DNA from: Siculibacillus lacustris
Lineage (GTDB): Bacteria > Pseudomonadota > Alphaproteobacteria > Rhizobiales > Ancalomicrobiaceae
Direction of reading: 5' to 3'
NCBI RefSeq assembly: GCF_004328075.1
Contig: NZ_SJFN01000018.1
Span: 19,474 to 83,473 of the forward strand
Length of the DNA: 64,000 nucleotides
Below, piece after piece: positions 37,906 through 47,144 of the stretch (the first letter of the stretch is position 1; every line of letters starts with the position of its first letter). The translations under genes and the position numbers were made by a program. The notes beneath the pieces are model-generated. The model did not search any database and was not told where the DNA came from. It saw nothing but the letters and a program-made list of their open reading frames with translations.

Positions 37906-37929
37906 GGTGCGTCCGGCGGTGCGTCCGGC
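37906..37929. repeat. Tandem 12-mer
   Basis: GGTGCGTCCGGC occurs twice head to tail in the 232-nt gap before the AcnX gene. It could be a regulator site or chance in GC-rich DNA. Confidence 0.3.
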
Positions 37930-38038
37930 GCGTCTGCGACGCGGGGGTCGACAAGCGGTCCCGGTTCGTCGTTCGATGGGGACGGCCGCCGCTCGGCGAG
38001 GCCGCTCCCGTCCCACCGTCCCGCGAGGTCGTCGCCCC

Positions 38039-39784
38039 ATGTCCCTGTCGATCCCCGCGCGCACGCTCGCCGGTGCCGGCGCCGCCGGCCCGCTCCTCAC
38101 GGCGTCGGAAGGGCTCAGCTTCTGGGGCGGCGTCGACCCGGAGACGGGAAACGTGATCGATCGGCATCATCCGCTCGCCGGGGCCTGCGTCACGGGGCGG
38201 GTGCTGGCGATCCCGAGTGGGCGCGGGTCGTGTACCGGCAGCGGCGTGCTGATGGAGATGATCCTGGCGGGCCGCGCGCCGGCAGCGATCGTGGTGTGTG
38301 AAGCGGAGGAGATCCTGACGCTGGGGGCGCTGGTGGCCGAACTGGTGTTCGATCGCTCCCTGGCCGTGGTGCAGATCGCGCGCGACGATTTCGCCCGGCT
38401 CGCCGGTTTTGCCCAGGCGCGCATCGAAGACGGGCGTCTGATCGTGACGGCCGCGGACGGCGAGGACGCCACCGATGCGCCGGTCGCATCGACGGCGGAG
38501 CCCGCGGCCGCGGACGGGGCGGAGCGGGAGGTCGCCGCCGCGCTGCGGCTGTCGCCGCTCGATCGCGCATTTCTCGACGGCCGTCACGGCCGGGCGGCGC
38601 AGGTGGCGTTCGAGATCATCCGGCGCATGGCGGCGATTCAGGGGGCGCGCGAACTGATCGACGTCACCCGGGTGCACGTCGACGGCTGCATCTACACCGG
38701 GCGCGCCGGCCTGCGCTTCGCCGAGCTGCTGGTCGAGTGGGGCGCGCGGGTGCGGGTGCCGACCACGCTCAACGCCATTTCCGTCGATCGCCGCCGCTGG
38801 GCGAGCCAGGGCGTCGCACCCGCCCTCGGCGTGCCGGCTTCGGCGCTGGCCGACGCCTATGTCGCGATGGGGGCCGAGCCGAGTTTCACCTGCGCGCCCT
38901 ATCTGCTCGACGATGCGCCGGTGTTCGGCGAACAGATCGGCTGGGCGGAATCCAACGCCGTGGTCTACGCCAACAGCGTGATCGGCGCGCGGACGATGAA
39001 GGTTCCCGATTATCTCGACATCTGCATCGCGCTGACCGGGCGCGCGCCGGCGGCCGGCTGCCACCTCGACGCGGGGCGGCGGGCGACCGTGGCGCTCGAC
39101 GTCGTCCGGCCCGAGGCCGCCGACGACGCCTTCTGGCCGCTCGCCGGCTACGCCTGCGGGCTGGTGGCGGGTGCCGACATTCCGGTGATCTTCGGCCTCG
39201 AGGCGGCAGCTCCGACCGCCGACGACCTCAAGGCCTTCTGCGCCGCCTTCGGCACCACTTCGGCGGCGCCGATGCTGCACATCGCCGGCGTGACGCCGGA
39301 GGCGGCCGGGCAGGACGCGACCCGGCGCATCGCCGTCGGCGTCGCCGATCTGCGCCGCGCCTGGGACGAGCTGAACGGCGCCGCCACCGATGAAATCGGG
39401 CTGGTCAGCCTCGGCAATCCGCATTTTTCGCTCGCCGAATGCGCCGCGCTGGCGCACGCCGTGGCCGGGCGGACCCGCTCGCCGGAGGTCGCCGTGGTGG
39501 TCACCTGCGGTCGTGCCGTGCACGACGCGGCGACCCGGGCGGGGCACGTCGCGGCGGCGGAGCGTTTCGGCGTCGCGTTCGTCACCGACACCTGCTGGTG
39601 CATGCTCGGTGAGCCGATCGTGCCGCCGACGGCGCGCAATCTGATGACCAATTCCGGCAAATACGCCCATTACGCGCCGGGTCTGGTCGAGCGCGGCGTG
39701 CGCTTCGGCAGTCTCGGCGCGTGTATCGACGCGGCGGTGACCGGGCGGGCGTCGGCGCGCCATCCGGCCTGGCTGGCGCCGTGA
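38039..39784 (+). CDS. AcnX (aconitase X) family protein, fused small and large domains
   Basis: 581-aa AcnX protein. Residues ~10-135 are the small swivel domain (FWGGVDPETGNVIDRHHPL; IPSGRGSCTGSGVLMEMI, with the catalytic-type Ser/Gly loop). After an Ala-rich linker, residues ~165-570 are the large domain with Fe-S and active-site Cys candidates (VHVDGCIYTG; EPSFTCAPYL; TDTCWCMLGEPIVPP). Characterised bacterial AcnX enzymes are cis-3-hydroxy-L-proline dehydratases; archaeal ones act on mevalonate 5-phosphate. The substrate here is not settled by neighbours (korAB). ATG 38039 is the first start giving the family N-terminus. Confidence 0.85.
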   Translation: MSLSIPARTLAGAGAAGPLLTASEGLSFWGGVDPETGNVIDRHHPLAGACVTGRVLAIPSGRGSCTGSGVLMEMILAGRAPAAIVVCEAEEILTLGALVAELVFDRSLAVVQIARDDFARLAGFAQARIEDGRLIVTAADGEDATDAPVASTAEPAAADGAEREVAAALRLSPLDRAFLDGRHGRAAQVAFEIIRRMAAIQGARELIDVTRVHVDGCIYTGRAGLRFAELLVEWGARVRVPTTLNAISVDRRRWASQGVAPALGVPASALADAYVAMGAEPSFTCAPYLLDDAPVFGEQIGWAESNAVVYANSVIGARTMKVPDYLDICIALTGRAPAAGCHLDAGRRATVALDVVRPEAADDAFWPLAGYACGLVAGADIPVIFGLEAAAPTADDLKAFCAAFGTTSAAPMLHIAGVTPEAAGQDATRRIAVGVADLRRAWDELNGAATDEIGLVSLGNPHFSLAECAALAHAVAGRTRSPEVAVVVTCGRAVHDAATRAGHVAAAERFGVAFVTDTCWCMLGEPIVPPTARNLMTNSGKYAHYAPGLVERGVRFGSLGACIDAAVTGRASARHPAWLAP

Positions 39785-39794
39785 CGACGGCGCC
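39775..39794. terminator. Hairpin overlapping the AcnX gene stop
   Basis: GGCGCCGT-GACG-ACGGCGCC, 8-bp perfect stem spanning the stop codon, between convergent AcnX and EmrB-like genes. Confidence 0.5.
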
Positions 39795-39814
39795 GCCGGG
39801 GAGGGGCCTCGCCG

Positions 39815-41356
39815 TCAGTCGAGGGCGGGCGCGGACTCGCCACCGGACATCTGCGCCGCCCGCGTGTCCTGCAGCAACAGCAGGAGCGGAAAGGTCGCGA
39901 GCCCGACCAGGGCCATCAGCAGGAAGTCGTTGGAATAGGAGATCAGGGCCGCCTGCCCGGTGACCATCGCGTCGAGCGTGGCGCGGCCGGCGGCGCTGGC
40001 ACCGCGCAGGGTCGCCGCGGCGGGATCGGCGAGACCGAGGTTCCACGGCGTCAGGGCTTCGCCGAGACGGGCATGCATCACGGTGGTGCCGGAGGTCAGC
40101 TGCGCGACGACGATCGACACGCCGATGGCGCTGCCGATGTTGCGGATCAGCGACCACACCGCCGTCGCTTCAGTCCGGAGCGCCGCCGGCAGGGTGGCGA
40201 AGGCGATGGTGTTCAGCGGCACGAACAAGAGGCCGAGGCCGATGCCCTGGACGATGTTGCTGACCACGAAGGTGAGGGCCGAGGTCTCCGGGGCGAGCCA
40301 GACGAAGCTCCAGGTCGCCCAGGTCGAGGCGACGATGCCGAAGAACACCAGAATCCGGGCGTCCATGAAGCGCAGCAGCCGACCGACCACCATCATCGAA
40401 ATCAGTGTCCCGACGCCGCGACTGCCGAGCAGGAAGCCCGAGTCGAGCACCGGGTAACCGACGATCAGCTGCAGATAGGGCGTGACCAGCGCCAGCGTCG
40501 CCAACAGGATCATCCCCACCAGGAACATGAAGATCACACCGATGGTGAAGTTGCGATCGGCGAACATGGCGATCGGGATGAAGGGCTTGGCGGTGGTCAG
40601 CGAATGGGCGAGGAAGAAATAGAGCCCGGCGACCGCGCACGCCGCTTCGGCCACGACCTCCGGCGATTCGAACCAGCCGAGGGTTTCGCCGCGATCGAGC
40701 ATCAGTTGCAGCGCGCCGATGCCGAGCGACAGCATGGCGAAGCCGAACCAATCGAAGGCATGGCCCTCGCGCAGATCGGTCTCCTTCATGAAGGCGATCA
40801 GGCCGAGCACCGTGGCGATGCCGAAGGGCAGATTGACGAAGAACACCCAGCGCCAGGTCCAGGTCTCGGTCAGCCAGGCGCCCAGCGTCGGCCCGAGGAT
40901 CGGCCCGAGCATCACCCCCATGCCCCAGATCGCCATCGCCTGACCGCGCCGTTCGGGCGGATAGATCGCCATCATCACGGCTTGGCTGAGCGGCACCAGG
41001 GCGGCGCCGAAGATGCCCTGCAACAGACGGAACAGCACCATGTCGGTCAGCGACTGGGCGAGCCCGCACAGCATCGAGGCGACGGTGAATCCGACCGCAC
41101 AGACGATCAGCACCCGCTTGGTGCCGAAGCGCATGGCGAGCCAGCCGACCGGCGCGGTCATGATCGCCGCCGACACGATGTAGGAGGTCAGCACCCAGTT
41201 GACCTGATCCTGGGTCGCCGACAGCGACCCCTGCATGTAGGGCAGGGCGACGTTGGCGATGGTCGTGTCGAGCGCCTGCATGATCGTCGCCATCATCAGG
41301 CAGACGGTCAACAGCGCGCGGTGCCCGGTCGCCGCCGGGCCGGCGGTCGCGCTCAC
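39815..41356 (-). CDS. emrB: DHA2-family multidrug efflux permease (EmrB-like)
   Basis: 513-aa MFS antiporter with about 14 membrane segments. DHA2 motifs: QALDTTIANVALPYMQGSL in TM1, GWLAMRFGTKRVLI (motif A), FRLLQGIFGAALVPLSQAVM (motif B region), and the antiporter motif GVMLGPILGPTLGAWLTE in TM5. The start is a GTG at 41356 that overlaps the emrA stop as GTGA; this gives the normal N-terminus SATAGPAATGHRALLTVC. It exports hydrophobic compounds with EmrA and an outer-membrane channel not seen here. Confidence 0.9.
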   Translation of the reverse strand: MSATAGPAATGHRALLTVCLMMATIMQALDTTIANVALPYMQGSLSATQDQVNWVLTSYIVSAAIMTAPVGWLAMRFGTKRVLIVCAVGFTVASMLCGLAQSLTDMVLFRLLQGIFGAALVPLSQAVMMAIYPPERRGQAMAIWGMGVMLGPILGPTLGAWLTETWTWRWVFFVNLPFGIATVLGLIAFMKETDLREGHAFDWFGFAMLSLGIGALQLMLDRGETLGWFESPEVVAEAACAVAGLYFFLAHSLTTAKPFIPIAMFADRNFTIGVIFMFLVGMILLATLALVTPYLQLIVGYPVLDSGFLLGSRGVGTLISMMVVGRLLRFMDARILVFFGIVASTWATWSFVWLAPETSALTFVVSNIVQGIGLGLLFVPLNTIAFATLPAALRTEATAVWSLIRNIGSAIGVSIVVAQLTSGTTVMHARLGEALTPWNLGLADPAAATLRGASAAGRATLDAMVTGQAALISYSNDFLLMALVGLATFPLLLLLQDTRAAQMSGGESAPALD

Positions 41357-42504
41357 CGCGCGGTCGCCGTCGGCGCGGCGCTGCCGGCCGTCGCGACCCC
41401 GGTCCGCTCGGGCCGTTCGGCGCGGGCATCGCGGTGGCCGAACAGGTCGCCGAGCGAGCGGCGGTGGCCGGTGTCGATCGCCACCGTGGCGCTCATGCCC
41501 GAGCGCAGGTCGGCGAGCGCCTCGTCGCCGTCGAATTCGATGCGGATCGGCACCCGCTGCACCACCTTGACCCAGTTGCCGGAGGCGTTCTGGGCCGGCA
41601 GGATCGAGAATTGCGAGCCGGTGCCCGGGCTGATCGCCGCGACGCGGCCGCGCAGCGCCCGGTCGGGATAGGCGTCGACCGTCACGTCGACCGGCTGGCC
41701 GGGCTTCACCCAGGTCAGGTCGGTCTCCTTGGGATTGGCGTCGACCCACACCCGATCGGATCCGACGACGGCGAAGATCGCGTCGCCGGCGGCGACCCAG
41801 CGCCCCATCTGGATGCTCGCCACCTGGGTGGCGATCCCGGCCAGTGGCGCGCGGATGACCGTCTCCTCGAGATTGCGGCGCGCCTTGGCGACTTCGGCCT
41901 GGGCTACCGCATAGGCGGGAAAATCGGCGAGCGGCAGGTCGGTGCGCCCGACCAGTTGATTGACCGCGGACCGGCGGGCCTGTTCCAACTGCTCGACGGC
42001 GGTGCGGGCGGCGACCGAGGCGATCCGCGCCACGTCGACGTCCGACTGCGACGCCGATCGCGAGGCGGCGAGCGCCGACTTGCGCTCGAAGTCGACGCCG
42101 CGCAGATCGGCGGTCTCCTTGGCGAGGTCGATCTGTTTGGTCAGGCTGGCGACCGTGGCGACCAGCGAGGCGTGTTCGGCCGCCGCGGCGTTGAGGCGGG
42201 CTTCGGCTTCGTCGAGCGCGAGGCGATAGGGCACCGGGTCGACGGCCAGCAGCACGTCGCCGCTCGCCACCCGCGCGCCCTCCACGACGCTGATCGACAC
42301 CACGCGGCCGGAGACCTCCGGGGTGATCAGCACCTTCTGCGCGCCGACATAGGCGTTGTCGGTCGAGACCCAGCGTCCGCTGGCGAGCCACATCCATCCG
42401 GCGGCGACCGCGACGACGAGCGGCACGACGACCAGCAGCAGCGTCCGAAGACGCCGTTTCGGAGGGGCGGACGTCGATCCGAGCGCGGAGGATTCAGTCG
42501 ACAT
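41353..42504 (-). CDS. emrA: EmrA-like membrane fusion protein
   Basis: 383-aa periplasmic adaptor. N-terminal membrane anchor (LLLVVVPLVVAVAAGWMWLA, ~23-42), WVSTDNAYVGAQKV typical of the EmrA group, lipoyl halves (ITPEVSGRVVSISVVEGARV; VIRAPLAGIATQVASIQMGR) around a helical hairpin, and GTGSQFSILPAQNASGNWVK near residue 300. The start is ATG 42504 with GGAGG upstream; a longer frame from 42579 is rejected. It overlaps marR by 11 nt and emrB by 4 nt. Confidence 0.9.
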   Translation of the reverse strand: MSTESSALGSTSAPPKRRLRTLLLVVVPLVVAVAAGWMWLASGRWVSTDNAYVGAQKVLITPEVSGRVVSISVVEGARVASGDVLLAVDPVPYRLALDEAEARLNAAAAEHASLVATVASLTKQIDLAKETADLRGVDFERKSALAASRSASQSDVDVARIASVAARTAVEQLEQARRSAVNQLVGRTDLPLADFPAYAVAQAEVAKARRNLEETVIRAPLAGIATQVASIQMGRWVAAGDAIFAVVGSDRVWVDANPKETDLTWVKPGQPVDVTVDAYPDRALRGRVAAISPGTGSQFSILPAQNASGNWVKVVQRVPIRIEFDGDEALADLRSGMSATVAIDTGHRRSLGDLFGHRDARAERPERTGVATAGSAAPTATAR

Positions 42505-43021
42505 GGGGGACCTCCGATGCGGCGGGCAGGCGAGGAGCGGAAGCGTCGGACTGAGCCTGATCGATGGCGCGACGCGCATTGCCGTTGATCCGTTCGAGCA
42601 TCGCGAGAAGTTCCGCGATCTGGTCGTCGCTCAGGCCCGCGGTGAGCTCCACGGCGATTTCCCGGGCGATCGGGGTCATCGTCCGGCTGAGATCCCGCCC
42701 GGCGTCGGTGATGTAGATCCGTTTGGCGCGACGATCGGCGGGGTCGGGCCGCCGTTCGATCAGGCCCTGCGCGGCCATGCGATCGAGCAGGCGCACCAGC
42801 GAAATCGGTTGGATTTCGAGTTTCTCGGCCAAATCGACCTGATTGCCGCCGTCGCAGTCCATCAGGTGTTTGAGGGTCTTCCACTGGGCGAGCGTGGTGC
42901 CGTAGCTGCTCGCCACGTGGTCGGCATAGGTGCGCATCGACCGCGTCGCGTCCATCAGGCGGACGGCCACGGTGCGACGCTGGTCGCGCGGGTCGGGAGG
43001 GGGGGAGGTCGGGTCCATCAT
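42494..43021 (-). CDS. MarR-family repressor of the efflux operon
   Basis: ~175-aa winged-helix regulator: wHTH with LAQWKTLKHLMDCDGGNQVD, LAEKLEIQPISLVRLLDRM as recognition helix region, and a wing around RRPDPADRRAKRIYITDAG. It is the first gene of marR-emrA-emrB. Start uncertain: in-frame ATGs exist at 43027, 43021 and 43018, with no clear ribosome site; 43027 lies inside the palindromic operator. Likely releases DNA on binding an aromatic or phenolic drug, as in relatives. Confidence 0.85.
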   Translation of the reverse strand: MMDPTSPPPDPRDQRRTVAVRLMDATRSMRTYADHVASSYGTTLAQWKTLKHLMDCDGGNQVDLAEKLEIQPISLVRLLDRMAAQGLIERRPDPADRRAKRIYITDAGRDLSRTMTPIAREIAVELTAGLSDDQIAELLAMLERINGNARRAIDQAQSDASAPRLPAASEVPHVD

Positions 43022-43022
43022 C

Positions 43023-43052
43023 GGCATATGATATGGTAGCTCATCATATGCC
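43023..43052. promoter_or_regulatory. 30-bp perfect palindrome, likely MarR operator
   Basis: Arms GGCATATGAT and ATCATATGCC separated by 10 bp, right at the start of the MarR gene. AT-rich against a GC-rich background. Size and place fit an autorepressor site. Confidence 0.7.
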
Positions 43053-43153
43053 GGCAATGCGTTGGCGGCGGATCCGCCGTGCGTCAGTGGCATGGGTGCG
43101 CCGCCGCGCCCACCAGAGGCGGGGCGACGGCGATCACCGGGCGGTCGTGGGTA

Positions 43154-44068
43154 TCACCCGGCGCGCGCCACGCGGTCGCCCAAGGCGCGGCCGACGCGCG
43201 AGGCGACCGGACGGCCGAGCGCCGCGGAGATGAACTGCGCCGCGCCGATCAGCCGGTCGAGGTCGACGCCGGTGTCGATGCCGAGGCCGTTCAGCATGTA
43301 GACGAGATCTTCGGTGGCGAGGTTGCCGCTGGCGCCGGCGGCGTAGGGGCAGCCGCCGAGGCCGCCGACCGAGGCGTCGATCACCGCCACGCCGAGGTCG
43401 AGGCAGGCCAGCGTATTGGCCAGTGCCTGACCGTAGGTGTCGTGGAAATGCAGGGCGATGCGCTCGATCGGGATCTCGGCCGCCACCGCCGCGACCATGC
43501 GGGCCGCGGCCGAGGCCGTGCCGACGCCGACGGTGTCGCCGAGCGACACCTCGTAGCAGCCCATGTCGATCAGCCGGCGGGCGACGCGGACCACGTCGGC
43601 GACCGGAACCTCGCCCTGATAGGGGCAGCCGAGGACGCAGGAGACGTAGCCGCGCACCCGCACGCCCCGGTCGCGCGCCGTCGCCATGACGGGGGCGAAG
43701 CGGGCGAGGCTCTCGTCGATCGAGCAGTTGAGATTCTTTTGCGAGAAGGCCTCGGAGGCGGCGGCGAAGACCGCGACTTCGCGGGCGCCGGCGGCGAGCG
43801 CGGCGGCAAGGCCCTTGTCGTTGGGCACCAGGACCGGGAAGGAAACGCCGGGGCGCCCGACGACCGCGGCGAGCACTTCGGCGCTGTCGGCCATCTGCGG
43901 CACCCATTTCGGCGACACGAAGCTGCCGACCTCGATCGACTCGAGGCCGGCGGCGATCAGCCGCTCGACCAGGTCGATGCGGGTGGCGGTGTCGATCCGG
44001 GCGGCCTCGTTCTGGAGGCCGTCGCGCGGACCGACCTCGACGATCCTCACATGTTTCGGAAAGGTCAC
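43154..44068 (-). CDS. mvaB: Hydroxymethylglutaryl-CoA lyase
   Basis: 304-aa TIM-barrel lyase that splits HMG-CoA into acetoacetate and acetyl-CoA. HMGL motifs: VEVGPRDGLQNE (catalytic Arg and metal Asp), EVGSFVSPKWVPQMAD, YVSCVLGCPYQGEV, VSLGDTVGVG, metal His in IALHFHDTYGQAL, and GGLGGCPYAAGASGNLATED with the flexible-loop Cys. The start is GTG 44068, which overlaps the MocR stop as GTGA. The pairing with HMG-CoA reductase suggests mevalonate catabolism as in Pseudomonas mevalonii mvaAB rather than leucine breakdown, whose other genes are absent. Confidence 0.92.
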   Translation of the reverse strand: MTFPKHVRIVEVGPRDGLQNEAARIDTATRIDLVERLIAAGLESIEVGSFVSPKWVPQMADSAEVLAAVVGRPGVSFPVLVPNDKGLAAALAAGAREVAVFAAASEAFSQKNLNCSIDESLARFAPVMATARDRGVRVRGYVSCVLGCPYQGEVPVADVVRVARRLIDMGCYEVSLGDTVGVGTASAAARMVAAVAAEIPIERIALHFHDTYGQALANTLACLDLGVAVIDASVGGLGGCPYAAGASGNLATEDLVYMLNGLGIDTGVDLDRLIGAAQFISAALGRPVASRVGRALGDRVARAG

Positions 44069-45528
44069 GGCAGAAGGCTCCTCTCGATGGGGGGACCGGC
44101 CGACAGGGCGGTCCGCAGAAAGTCGTCGAAACGCGGGTCGGCGCCATAGGCGACGTTGATCCGCAGCGCCGGGCGGCGGTCGGCGCTGCGGGTCGGATGG
44201 AACACGTCGCCGGGGGCGAGGAAGATGCTGCGGGCGGCGGCGGCGCGGCACAGTTCGAGTTCGTCGATGTGCGGCGGCAGTTCGGCCCACAGGTAGAAGC
44301 CGGTCTCGGCGCGGCCTTCGACGGTCAGTCCGAGCCCCTCGAGGGCGGCGACCGACTGGCGCCGCGCCTCCTCCAGGCGGCTGCGCAGGCGGCGCAGGTG
44401 GCGCAGATAATGGCCGCCCTGGATCAGGCCGAAGACGAAACGTTCGACGAAATCGGAGGTCGCGACCGTCGTCACCATCTTCAGATCGCACAGCGCGGCG
44501 ATCGTCTCCGGGTCGGCGGCGACGTAGCCCGAGCGCAGGCTCGCCGACAGGGTCTTGGAGAAGGCGCCGACATAGAGCACTCGCTGCAGCCCGTCGAGCG
44601 CGGCGAGGCGGGTCGCGGTGTTGGGCAGGATGTCGGCGAAGACGTCGTCCTCGACGATGCGGAATCCGCTCCGCGCCGCCGCCTGCAACAGGCCGAAGGC
44701 GACGGCCGGGGTGAGCATGCCGCCGGTCGGGTTGTGCGCCTGCGACTGGGTGAAGAACAGCGTCGGCCGATGGATCGCCAGCGCGTTGGTGAGCGCATCG
44801 AGATCGGGCCCGTTGGGGCGGCGCGGGATGCCGACGATCTGCGCCTTGGCCAGCGCCAGCTTGGCGAACAGCGGGTAGTAGCCGGGCTCGTCGACGAAGA
44901 CGACATCGCCGGGGGCGACGTATTGGCGGATGATCAGGTCGAGGGCGTGGTTGGCGCCGTGGGTGAGCAGCACGCCCTCCGACTGCACGTCGATCGAGCG
45001 CTCGAGCAGCATCACCCGGATCCGCTCGCGCAACGGCGCATAGCCGCGGCTGCTGCCGTAGCCGAACTCGACGGCGTCGGCGCTCTCGCCGCGCTGGGGC
45101 AGGAACGAGCGACGCAGTTCCGAGCCTTCCATCCAGGCCGGCGGCAGCCGTCCGTCGCCGGGGCGGACCTCGTAGTGCTGATCGAGTTGCTCGCGCAGCA
45201 GCGAGACCAGATCGACCGCCTCGCTGACGTGGGAGAGCACGGCGGGCGGGGCGATGCGGGCGGCCTGGGCGACGTAGTAGCCCGAGCCGATCCGCGCCTC
45301 GAGCAGGCCGCGGGCGACCAGCCGGTCGTAGGCCTCGGCCATGGTGTTCTTGGAGACGCCGTTCTCGGCCGCCGCCTGGCGCACCGAGGGCAGGCGCTCG
45401 CCCATCCGCCAGACGCCGGCCTGGAGGCGCGCACTCAGTTGTTCGACGATGCGATCGGTCCGCGTCGCGCGGCGTGCGAGGTCGGCCAAGGCGTGTGTCC
45501 GCTCGTTGGACTGGGACAGTAGCTCCAC
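44065..45528 (-). CDS. MocR-type regulator (GntR HTH fused to aminotransferase domain)
   Basis: ~487-aa regulator. N-terminal GntR winged helix (RIVEQLSARLQAGVWRMGER; VRQAAAENGVSKNTMAEAYD; ARGLLEARIGSGYYV), then a fold-I aminotransferase-like domain with the PLP Lys in YVGAFSKTLSASLRSGY. GTG 45528 is chosen as start because the longer frame from 45627 would read through the palindromic operator. It is co-transcribed with HMG-CoA lyase and divergent from HMG-CoA reductase, so it probably controls the mevalonate genes (inference). Confidence 0.85.
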   Translation of the reverse strand: MELLSQSNERTHALADLARRATRTDRIVEQLSARLQAGVWRMGERLPSVRQAAAENGVSKNTMAEAYDRLVARGLLEARIGSGYYVAQAARIAPPAVLSHVSEAVDLVSLLREQLDQHYEVRPGDGRLPPAWMEGSELRRSFLPQRGESADAVEFGYGSSRGYAPLRERIRVMLLERSIDVQSEGVLLTHGANHALDLIIRQYVAPGDVVFVDEPGYYPLFAKLALAKAQIVGIPRRPNGPDLDALTNALAIHRPTLFFTQSQAHNPTGGMLTPAVAFGLLQAAARSGFRIVEDDVFADILPNTATRLAALDGLQRVLYVGAFSKTLSASLRSGYVAADPETIAALCDLKMVTTVATSDFVERFVFGLIQGGHYLRHLRRLRSRLEEARRQSVAALEGLGLTVEGRAETGFYLWAELPPHIDELELCRAAAARSIFLAPGDVFHPTRSADRRPALRINVAYGADPRFDDFLRTALSAGPPIERSLLP

Positions 45529-45550
45529 AAATCGACGAAACCGTCCCTTG

Positions 45551-45575
45551 ATTGTCCCATCATAAATAGGACAAT
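45551..45575. promoter_or_regulatory. Palindromic operator between MocR and HMG-CoA reductase genes
   Basis: ATTGTCC-N11-GGACAAT with an AT-rich spacer (CATCATAAATA), 51 bp upstream of mvaA and 23 bp upstream of the MocR start. A further TGTCCC half-site lies at ~45513. Probable MocR binding site and divergent promoter. Confidence 0.6.
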
Positions 45576-45625
45576 TTAGCGTCACCGCCAAGTCATTCGG
45601 CGCAAGAACACACGACGGAGGAAAC

Positions 45626-46936
45626 ATGTCGCCCCAGGGAACCGGCTCGTCGGCCGGCGTGAATTCGCGTCTCGAGAACTACCGCAGCCTGACTCCCGCG
45701 GAACGACTCGATGCACTGGCCAAGGCCGCTTCGCTCACGCCCGAAGCCGTCGCAGCGCTCTCGTCGCTCGACGCTCTGCCGCTGACCCTCGCCAACGGCA
45801 TGATCGAGAACGTCGTCGGGACGTTCCAGCTGCCCTTCGGGGTGGCGACCAACTTCCAGATCAACGGCCGCGACTATCTGGTGCCGATGGTGGTCGAGGA
45901 GCCGTCGGTGGTCGCCGCGGCGTCCTACATGGCGCGCATCGCCCGCGACAACGGCGGCTTCGAGACCTCGAGCACCCTGCCGCTGATGCGCGCCCAGGTG
46001 CAGATCCTCGGGCTCTCCGACCCCTACGGCGCCCGCCTCAAGCTGCTCGCGGCGCGGGACCAGATCCTCGCGATCGCCAATGCCCGCGACGCGGTGCTGG
46101 TCGGGCTCGGCGGCGGCTGCAAGGACATCGAGATCCACGTCTTCCCGCGCAGCGATCGCGGGCCGATGGTGATCCTGCATCTGATCGTCGACGTGCGCGA
46201 CGCGATGGGCGCCAACACCGTCAACACCATGGCCGAGGCGGTGGCGCCGACGCTGGAGGCGCTGACCGGCGGCGAAGTCCGCCTGCGCATCCTCTCCAAC
46301 CTCGCCGACCTGCGTCTCGCCCGCGCCCGCGTCCGGGTCTCCGAAGCGTCGCTGGCCACCAAGACCTACAGCGGCGCGCGGATGATCGAGGGCATTCTCG
46401 ACGCCTATGAATTCGCCCGCATCGACCCCTACCGCGCCGCCACCCACAACAAGGGGATCATGAACGGCATCGATCCGGTGGTGGTCGCCACCGGCAACGA
46501 CTGGCGGGCGGTCGAGGCCGGCGCCCATGCCTATGCGGCGCGCGACGGCCGCTACACCTCGATGTCGACCTGGGAGGTCGACAAGGAAGGCCATCTGGTC
46601 GGCACGCTCGAGCTGCCGATGCCGGTCGGTCTGGTCGGCGGGGCGACCAAGACCCATCCGGCGGCGCGCGCCGCGCTGCAGATCCTCAAGGTCGGCAGCG
46701 CCCAGGAACTGGCCGAGGTGATCGTCACCGTCGGCCTCGCCCAGAACATGGGGGCGCTTCGGGCGCTGGCCACCGAGGGCATCCAGCGCGGCCACATGGC
46801 GCTGCACGCCCGCAACATCGCCATCGTCGCCGGCGCCGTCGGGCCCGAGATCGACGTGGTGGCGGCCCGGCTCGCCGCCGCCCACGACGTGCGCACCGAT
46901 CGCGCCAAGGAGATCCTCGCCGAAATCCGCGGCTGA
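45626..46936 (+). CDS. mvaA: Class II (degradative-type) HMG-CoA reductase
   Basis: 436-aa enzyme of the Pseudomonas mevalonii class. It interconverts mevalonate plus CoA and HMG-CoA with NAD(P)(H). Catalytic residues are recognisable: Glu in [13 protein letters not shown] (~92), Lys in [13 protein letters not shown] (~275), Asp in [17 protein letters not shown] (~292), and His in [13 protein letters not shown] (~391). C-terminal helices are present. GGAGG is 5 nt before ATG. Adjacent HMG-CoA lyase and transporter genes argue for mevalonate breakdown; most bacteria of this group make isoprenoids by the MEP route. Confidence 0.93.
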   Translation: MSPQGTGSSAGVNSRLENYRSLTPAERLDALAKAASLTPEAVAALSSLDALPLTLANGMIENVVGTFQLPFGVATNFQINGRDYLVPMVVEEPSVVAAASYMARIARDNGGFETSSTLPLMRAQVQILGLSDPYGARLKLLAARDQILAIANARDAVLVGLGGGCKDIEIHVFPRSDRGPMVILHLIVDVRDAMGANTVNTMAEAVAPTLEALTGGEVRLRILSNLADLRLARARVRVSEASLATKTYSGARMIEGILDAYEFARIDPYRAATHNKGIMNGIDPVVVATGNDWRAVEAGAHAYAARDGRYTSMSTWEVDKEGHLVGTLELPMPVGLVGGATKTHPAARAALQILKVGSAQELAEVIVTVGLAQNMGALRALATEGIQRGHMALHARNIAIVAGAVGPEIDVVAARLAAAHDVRTDRAKEILAEIRG

Positions 46937-46963
46937 GGGGCTTCCGCCCTATCCGAACCGATT

Positions 46964-46990
46964 CCGACCGGACCGCAACGGCCCGGTCGG
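46964..46990 (+). terminator. Hairpin after mvaA
   Basis: CCGACCGG / CCGGTCGG, 8 perfect pairs, 11-nt loop, 28 nt after the mvaA stop. No T-tract; it may attenuate read-through into the transporter genes or stabilise the upstream message. Confidence 0.35.
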
Positions 46991-47144
46991 CGGACCCGGC
47001 ACCAGCAGGAGACAGCGTCGCGACGGACCCGGCAGGGGTCGGTCGATGAGAGACAGCACCAACAAGAAGACGACGACGGCCCCCGATCCGCAGCGATCGG
47101 AGCGCACGCCGATCCGAAAAAGTCCAAGGGAGGGCCTCAAGGTC

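Noticed and set aside
45529..45627. 33-codon N-terminal extension of the MocR gene
   Set aside because: It would translate the palindromic operator and lacks a ribosome site; GTG 45528 fits the family N-terminus.
45626..46936. HMG-CoA reductase as isoprenoid biosynthesis enzyme
   Set aside because: It is class II with HMG-CoA lyase and a transporter next to it and no mevalonate kinase genes in the window; catabolism fits better.
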